DNA of 40,050 bases, from contig CACESU010000015.1 of NCBI GenBank assembly GCA_902562285.1, positions 1 through 40,050 on the forward strand. Direction: 5' to 3'. The translations under genes were made by a program, and so were the position numbers. This document shows, piece after piece, positions 36,086-40,050 of the stretch; position 1 is the stretch's first letter, and each line of letters opens with the position of its first letter. This DNA comes from an uncultured Alphaproteobacteria bacterium. GTDB taxonomy: Bacteria > Pseudomonadota > Alphaproteobacteria > Rhodobacterales > Rhodobacteraceae. The notes beneath the pieces were generated by a model. It ran no database searches and was not told where the DNA came from. It saw only the letters and a list, made by a program, of their open reading frames with translations.

Positions 36086-37576
36086 ATGGACAAGCCACCT
36101 CTACAAGATGAGTTTGAGAATTTAAAAAAAGTCTTAGACAGAAAGACTAAAGAATTTGAAATTATTAAGCAAATTTCATCTCAAATAAATAAAACATTAG
36201 ATGTTAACCTAATAGCCTCAGCTATGTTAAATGCCATGGATGAGTTTTTTGGATTTAAATATTCAATGATATTATTAATTGATGAAAAAATGCAAAAACT
36301 TAACGTTTTAGCAACCCATGGATATGAAATTAAAGGTATAGGTGCAAGTGTAAAATTAGGTGTAGGTGTAATAGGAATAGTAGCTAAAAAGAAAAAAATG
36401 ATGAGAATGGCCAACCTAGGTATGCAGAGAAGTTATATGAATGCAATAAAAAATCAGATAAGTCCTGATGCGAAAAATTTAAGCAATGAAGTAGAATTAC
36501 CTGGGTTAAAAAACGCTGAAAGCCAAGTTGCTATACCAATGCTTTTTAACGATGAATTGATAGGAGTTTTATCAGTAGAAAGTAAAAAGATAAATATCTT
36601 TAATAATTCTGATGAGATTTTAATTGGAATTTTAGCAAATCAAACCGCTAATGCTTTACAAAATGCAAAGCTTTATCAATTAGAACAGAAAAGAAAATTA
36701 GAGCTAAATAAAGCATACTCAGAATTAGAATTACTAAATACTACTCTTGAAAAGAAAGTTGACGAAAGAACAAAAGAACTTGTTACTCTTTCAAATAAGT
36801 TAGCAAAATATTTTTCTCCACAAGTTTATCAATCAATTTTTTCTGGGAAACTGGACGTAAAAATACAAACGCAGAGAAAACCGTTAACAGTCTTTTTTTC
36901 AGACCTTGAAGGATTTACTGAGCTTACTGAAAGGCTCGAACCCGAAGTCTTAACAGATATTCTTACACAGTATTTAACTGAAATGTCAAAGATAGCAATA
37001 AAGTGGGGAGGTACAATTGATAAATTTATTGGTGATGCTTTACTCGTTTTTTTTGGTGATCCAAACTCAAATGGAAATAAAGAAGATGCTGTTGCATGTG
37101 TTTCAATGGCTATCGAAATGCTTGAAAAATTAAAAACTTTAAGAAAATTTTGGAGGGATAAAGGAATTTCAAAACCCTTAAATGCAAGAATTGGAATTCA
37201 TACAGGAGTTTGTACAGTAGGTAATTTTGGTTCAGAAGACAGATTAGACTATACTATTATAGGTAATGGAGTAAACCTTGCATCCAGAATTGAAACAAGT
37301 GCAGAACCTAATAAAATTTTATTATCGGAAGATACATATCTTTTAATTAAAAAAGATATAAATTGTTTAAAGAAACAAAAAATCTCAGTAAAAGGAATTT
37401 CTTATCCTGTACAAACTTATGAAGTTTTAGGATTTGCAAATAAAAAATCTAATATTGCTATTTTTGAAAAAAGTATACCAGGACTTTCTATGTCTTTAGA
37501 TAAATCAGAAATTGAAGATAACCAAACTGCCATAAATTTAATTAATGATGCATTGAAAGCTCTTCAATCTGATTAA
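36086..37576 (+). CDS. GAF-domain class III adenylate cyclase
   Basis: 496 residues, soluble, in three parts. A GAF domain (about 30-195) with VAIPMLFNDELIGVLSVES; a coiled-coil (about 196-240, LEKKVDERTKELVTLSNKL) that links sensor to output; and a class III cyclase domain (about 263-450). The catalytic set is complete: metal-binding Asp273 (FSDLEGFT) and Asp317 (IGDALLVFFGDP), adenine-selecting Lys313 (IDKFIGD) and Asp388 (RLDYTIIG), transition-state Asn397 and Arg401 (NGVNLASR). Lys/Asp at the purine-selecting positions point to cAMP rather than cGMP. The short tail after 455 is unassigned. The GAF ligand is unknown; the adjacent PNPOx genes may supply or sense it. Confidence 0.9.
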   Translation: MDKPPLQDEFENLKKVLDRKTKEFEIIKQISSQINKTLDVNLIASAMLNAMDEFFGFKYSMILLIDEKMQKLNVLATHGYEIKGIGASVKLGVGVIGIVAKKKKMMRMANLGMQRSYMNAIKNQISPDAKNLSNEVELPGLKNAESQVAIPMLFNDELIGVLSVESKKINIFNNSDEILIGILANQTANALQNAKLYQLEQKRKLELNKAYSELELLNTTLEKKVDERTKELVTLSNKLAKYFSPQVYQSIFSGKLDVKIQTQRKPLTVFFSDLEGFTELTERLEPEVLTDILTQYLTEMSKIAIKWGGTIDKFIGDALLVFFGDPNSNGNKEDAVACVSMAIEMLEKLKTLRKFWRDKGISKPLNARIGIHTGVCTVGNFGSEDRLDYTIIGNGVNLASRIETSAEPNKILLSEDTYLLIKKDINCLKKQKISVKGISYPVQTYEVLGFANKKSNIAIFEKSIPGLSMSLDKSEIEDNQTAINLINDALKALQSD

Positions 37577-37626
37577 TAGTCAATAAAAATTTGAAGTATT
37601 ATTTATCAAATAGGATACTAAAAGTG

Positions 37627-37686
37627 TGAGCAGTAACACTTGTTAATAAAAGGCTAGGTTTTTGGGGTGTCCTCAAGGATATGTCT
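37627..37686 (+). repeat. Intergenic hairpin repeat, copy A
   Basis: Starts TGAGCAGTA and contains AGGCTA, then a hairpin TTGGGG (37662-37667), loop TGT, CCTCAA (37671-37676), and ends GATATGTCT. The last 36 bases match copy B (38266-38302) with three substitutions and one one-base gap; the first 30 match copy C (40018-40050) at both ends. It lies between the cyclase gene and the 117-residue gene, upstream of the latter. Confidence 0.75.
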
Positions 37687-37844
37687 ATGTGATAGATGAT
37701 ATAAAAACTATATTTACCTATTAAAAAAAAGAGTACTTAGAGTTTTTCTATTATGAAGTTTTCTATTGTAAAACAAACTGGTTTAGATAAGGTTATTTTT
37801 TAACCGTATTCCTTGATTAAATAAAAGTTGAGGACTTTAAAACA

Positions 37845-38198
37845 ATGGGTCAAAAACACTTTATTTGCACGCATACATTTTGTTCTGAGCAAACTCGCCG
37901 CTTATTTCTTACACCACCTGAAAATTTAAATCCACCTACTCAGAGACTTAATGAAAAGGAATGGAGCAAAGCTTCAAAAGGCTCTTATGCAACTTGTCTT
38001 CAAACTTGGGTAGGAAATGATGATTTCTTTTTTTGCCATTGGATTGCAGATGATGAGGAACAGATATATAAACAGATAGAGGCATGGGAACTTGATGGTA
38101 TAATCAATACTCTTATTCACCCAATGCACCGTTTTATGTCTGCTTATAGAAACTCTGATGAAATACAACAATTCCCTGAATCAGGGGACAAATGGTAA
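37845..38198 (+). CDS. Unrecognised 117-residue conserved-looking protein
   Basis: 117 residues from ATG 37845 (AGGA at 37830-37833 upstream). I do not recognise the family with confidence. It is soluble, with no signal peptide; it starts HFICTHTF and has TWVGNDDFFFCHWIADDEEQIYKQIEAWELDG and a C-terminal IHPMHRFMS. The histidines and cysteines (ICTHT, FCHW, HPMHR) could bind metal. The 'F-F-C-H-W-x-A-D-D-E-E-x-I' strand-turn-helix faintly resembles small ferredoxin-like proteins such as the DUF4242 group; that is a guess. The gene is bracketed by two copies of the same intergenic hairpin repeat, A upstream and B downstream. Confidence 0.7.
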   Translation: MGQKHFICTHTFCSEQTRRLFLTPPENLNPPTQRLNEKEWSKASKGSYATCLQTWVGNDDFFFCHWIADDEEQIYKQIEAWELDGIINTLIHPMHRFMSAYRNSDEIQQFPESGDKW

Positions 38199-38265
38199 AA
38201 ATGATAATTTCATAATTTCTACTTTTTAGATTTAAGCATTGATTAAGTTATATGTTTCTAACAAT

Positions 38266-38302
38266 AGGCTATGGTTTTTGGGGTACCCTCAAGAATATGT
38301 CT
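38266..38302 (+). repeat. Intergenic hairpin repeat, copy B
   Basis: AGGCTATGGTTTTTGGGGTA followed by CCCTCAAGAATATGTCT. The hairpin is TTGGGG (38278-38283), loop TAC, CCTCAA (38287-38292). Compared with copy A the stem is unchanged while the loop changes from TGT to TAC, which suggests selection on structure. It lies 67 bases after the 117-residue gene, in the same orientation as copy A. Confidence 0.75.
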
Positions 38303-38429
38303 TAGGATTGGATTTTATGATTGTCATACTAAACACTTTCTAAAATTTTTTATTAACACTCTTGCAAGTCTTTCTTCTTCTTCAATTTGGGATAGACTAG
38401 AAATACAGTTTCAACAATAAACTTCAATT

Positions 38430-39332
38430 TTATAAGCCAACCTGTATTCTAGTATGAGCTGCCTTGATTAGATCACATTGAACATTATTTTTTTTAGCTA
38501 ATTCTATTAAGTATCCTAAAATATGCTCACATTCAGTTTGTTTTCCCGATTCAAAATCTCTAAGCATTGATGCCTTTAAATGAGAGCCTTTATCAGTAAT
38601 TAACTTTAAATTATAATCTGTAGCTTCAATTCCAATATCGTAACCTTTGCTTAACACAATATTTCTGCACTGTTCATGTATTTTTTTTATTAAACTTTTT
38701 CCGTAAGTTGTAGAATTAATCTCTCCTAGTGGTTTTTGAAAAAGTACAGTACTTGTTGCAGTAGCACCAATTAATACATACTTCCTCCATAGGTCTAATT
38801 CTATATTATCAGAAAAATCACAATCAAATTCAGTCTCTTTACAGATTTCGTAAAAATCTTTTGCAATATTAATATTTTTCGGTGTTCTTGGGCCAAATTT
38901 TATACTAGCTCTTGATGTAATTTGTTGGATTGAACCATAATTATTCATCGCAGTCGAAATATATGCTGTGCCTCCAAATATCTTTTCCTTACCAAATTCC
39001 TTATCCAAAATATCATAATGAGCCATGCCATTAAGGAGAGGAATTATAGCTGTTGTTTTGACATAAGGCATAATCTCTCTGATCGCTCCAATTAGATCAT
39101 AAGATTTATTTGTCAAAATAATTACATCAAAATGCTGAACTGATAAATTTTTGTCTAATAATTTGGGATTAACTTTAAATTCTCCGTTAATGCAAAAAAT
39201 ATTAATACCAGATTTTCTTAATTTATCTTTCCTTTTTTCTCTCACTAGAAAAGATACGTTTGCTCCTGACTTTATCAAATGTGCCCCAAAAAAACCACCA
39301 ACTGCCCCAGCTCCAAGAATTAAGATTTTCAT
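38430..39332 (-). CDS. Ketopantoate reductase-family (ApbA/PanE) oxidoreductase
   Basis: 300 residues. KILILGAGAVGGFFGAHLIKSGANV (2-26) binds NADP; VIILTNKSYDL (70-80) and IIPLLNGMAHYDIL (96-109) are family blocks; the catalytic Lys184 lies in DLWRKYVLIGATATSTVL. In true PanE two asparagines follow this lysine ('WRKxxxNxxxNPLTA'), but here both are replaced (Ile188 and Ala192), as in several paralogous subgroups. So the enzyme is a reductase of this family, while ketopantoate as substrate is doubtful. It is the second gene of a minus-strand pair, 41 bases after the DUF1737-fusion gene. Confidence 0.8.
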   Translation of the reverse strand: MKILILGAGAVGGFFGAHLIKSGANVSFLVREKRKDKLRKSGINIFCINGEFKVNPKLLDKNLSVQHFDVIILTNKSYDLIGAIREIMPYVKTTAIIPLLNGMAHYDILDKEFGKEKIFGGTAYISTAMNNYGSIQQITSRASIKFGPRTPKNINIAKDFYEICKETEFDCDFSDNIELDLWRKYVLIGATATSTVLFQKPLGEINSTTYGKSLIKKIHEQCRNIVLSKGYDIGIEATDYNLKLITDKGSHLKASMLRDFESGKQTECEHILGYLIELAKKNNVQCDLIKAAHTRIQVGL

Positions 39333-39373
39333 AGATTTATACCTTTAAGCCTAAATTTATTTCTGGATTTTGA

Positions 39374-39895
39374 TTAAATTAGTAAATGATTAAAACTTTT
39401 AGTTAATTTTCCATGACTTCCAATAAAATCTTCTCCATTATCATATGGAATAACAAATTTTCTCAATTTATCTAATATTGGATTGTCTCTTCTATCTATT
39501 GCTTTAATATAATTTTCTGCATTATCAAAAAACTCTATAAAAGCATATTCTCCAACATCGTTTTCCAAATCAAAAATTTCACAGGATTTTAATCCTTCGT
39601 ATGGAAATTTTCTTAAATAATTCTCTACTTCATTAAAAAATTGGTTATCAACATCTTGAAGCAATTTAAATTTAATCATTACAAAATACTCAAAAGTTTT
39701 ATTTAAATTAACATTATTTAGATGCTGATCTTCTTTTTCCTTTATTGATTCTTTAGAAAGCATTGCTTGATTAAAGTTTCTTTCATTATCTAGAAAAGGA
39801 CTCCCTAAACATTCCCATCCGTTTTTTAAATATTCATTTACTTCCAAAGATAACTGTTGGATATTTGTTTTTGAAATAATAAAATATTTTTGCAT
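39374..39895 (-). CDS. DUF1737 domain fused to a possible alpha-beta barrel domain
   Basis: 173 residues. Residues 3-47 fit DUF1737: KYFIISKTNIQQLSLEVNEYL, then NGWECLGSPFLD and NFNQAML, the 'V-N-x-x-L-x-x-G-W-x-x-x-G-x-P...Q-A-M' pattern normally found as a protein of 50-70 residues. After a charged linker (about 48-66) comes a second domain (67-160; FEYFVMIKFKLLQDVDNQFFNEVENYLRKFP...EYAFIEFFDNAENYIKAI) with the strand-helix-strand rhythm of dimeric alpha-beta barrels. The function of either part is unknown. It leads the ketopantoate-reductase-like gene in a probable two-gene operon and is followed on its far side by repeat copy C. Confidence 0.65.
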   Translation of the reverse strand: MQKYFIISKTNIQQLSLEVNEYLKNGWECLGSPFLDNERNFNQAMLSKESIKEKEDQHLNNVNLNKTFEYFVMIKFKLLQDVDNQFFNEVENYLRKFPYEGLKSCEIFDLENDVGEYAFIEFFDNAENYIKAIDRRDNPILDKLRKFVIPYDNGEDFIGSHGKLTKSFNHLLI

Positions 39896-39982
39896 AACTA
39901 AATAATAGTTTATACATGACGGACTTAAAAGAAATTTCTTATTCTATTCTCTTGAGTATTTTTTCTTCTTAAATTTTGAAAG

Positions 39983-40007
39983 GTTGGGGGATATTTACTT
40001 TCCCAAC
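39983..40007. other. Hairpin GTTGGG/CCCAAC
   Basis: GTTGGG (39983-39988) and CCCAAC (40002-40007) pair around a 13-base loop. It lies upstream of the DUF1737 gene and 11 bases before repeat copy C. No T tract follows on the plus strand. It may be part of a longer repeat element or a terminator of a gene beyond the window. Confidence 0.35.
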
Positions 40008-40017
40008 TCAAAATCTT

Positions 40018-40050
40018 TGAGCAGTAGTACTAGCTTATATAGGCTATGGG
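40018..40050 (+). repeat. Intergenic hairpin repeat, copy C (cut by the window edge)
   Basis: Starts TGAGCAGTA, as copy A does, and reaches AGGCTATGG, which is identical to copy B, before the window ends one base later. The hairpin part would lie beyond the edge, so it cannot be verified. Orientation is the same as in A and B. Confidence 0.5.

Noticed and set aside
37627-38302. Copies A and B as CRISPR repeats or IS terminal repeats
   Set aside because: Only two full copies in direct orientation 615 bases apart, flanking an ordinary gene, with no transposase or cas gene; a composite of intergenic repeats fits better.

Overview
The window is a strongly AT-rich, gene-dense stretch of a bacterial chromosome, most likely from a free-living marine alphaproteobacterium with a streamlined genome. 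The basis is the combination of a class I (archaeal-type) lysyl-tRNA synthetase, an NDUFS4-type complex I accessory subunit, an mreBCD-mrdA-rodA cluster with alphaproteobacterial-looking proteins, very short intergenic gaps and low G+C. SAR116-, AEGEAN-169- or HIMB59-like lineages would fit, but the sequence alone does not decide between them. I saw no insertion sequence, prophage or CRISPR array.

Layout. 1-1118: end of a histidine operon (hisA tail, hisF, hisE). 1246-1962: exported glutathione peroxidase and a 27-residue lipoprotein. 2264-6847: four-gene valine/isobutyrate catabolic operon (mmsA, acyl-CoA dehydrogenase, 3-hydroxyisobutyryl-CoA hydrolase, mmsB). 6844-10402: methyltransferase, class III aminotransferase, Ca2+/cation antiporter, stand-alone ClpX-type zinc finger. 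10525-13699: tRNA-Arg(UCU), NDUFS4-like protein, uvrB, DUF4864 protein. 13787-21347: housekeeping genes on both strands (lysS, TerB-like, nadD, ettA, gltX, nadE). 21557-22960: MORN-repeat protein with 18 complete repeats. 23064-24617: leuA. 24711-30325: cell-shape operon mreB-mreC-mreD-mrdA-rodA, followed one base later by a 2-hydroxyacid dehydrogenase. 31397-32656: nhaA.

From 32657 to the end the window changes character. Gaps become longer and hold hairpins, a possible structured RNA and a strong terminator. The genes are small or unusual: DUF2256, a membrane methyltransferase, a truncated recQ followed by a 677-bp gene-free stretch, two PNPOx-like flavin-fold proteins next to a GAF-adenylate cyclase with an FNR-like box upstream, an unrecognised 117-residue protein, and a DUF1737-fusion/ketopantoate-reductase pair. 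A hairpin-bearing intergenic repeat occurs on both sides of the 117-residue gene and again, cut off by the window edge, beyond the DUF1737 gene. This looks like a variable, accessory segment.

Candidates for something undescribed are the repeat-bracketed gene units at 37627-40050, the PNPOx-PNPOx-GAF-cyclase cassette at 35033-37576, the possible pseudoknotted RNA at 32677-32813, the orphan ClpX zinc finger at 10202, and the absence of any normal start codon at the true 5' end of rodA.
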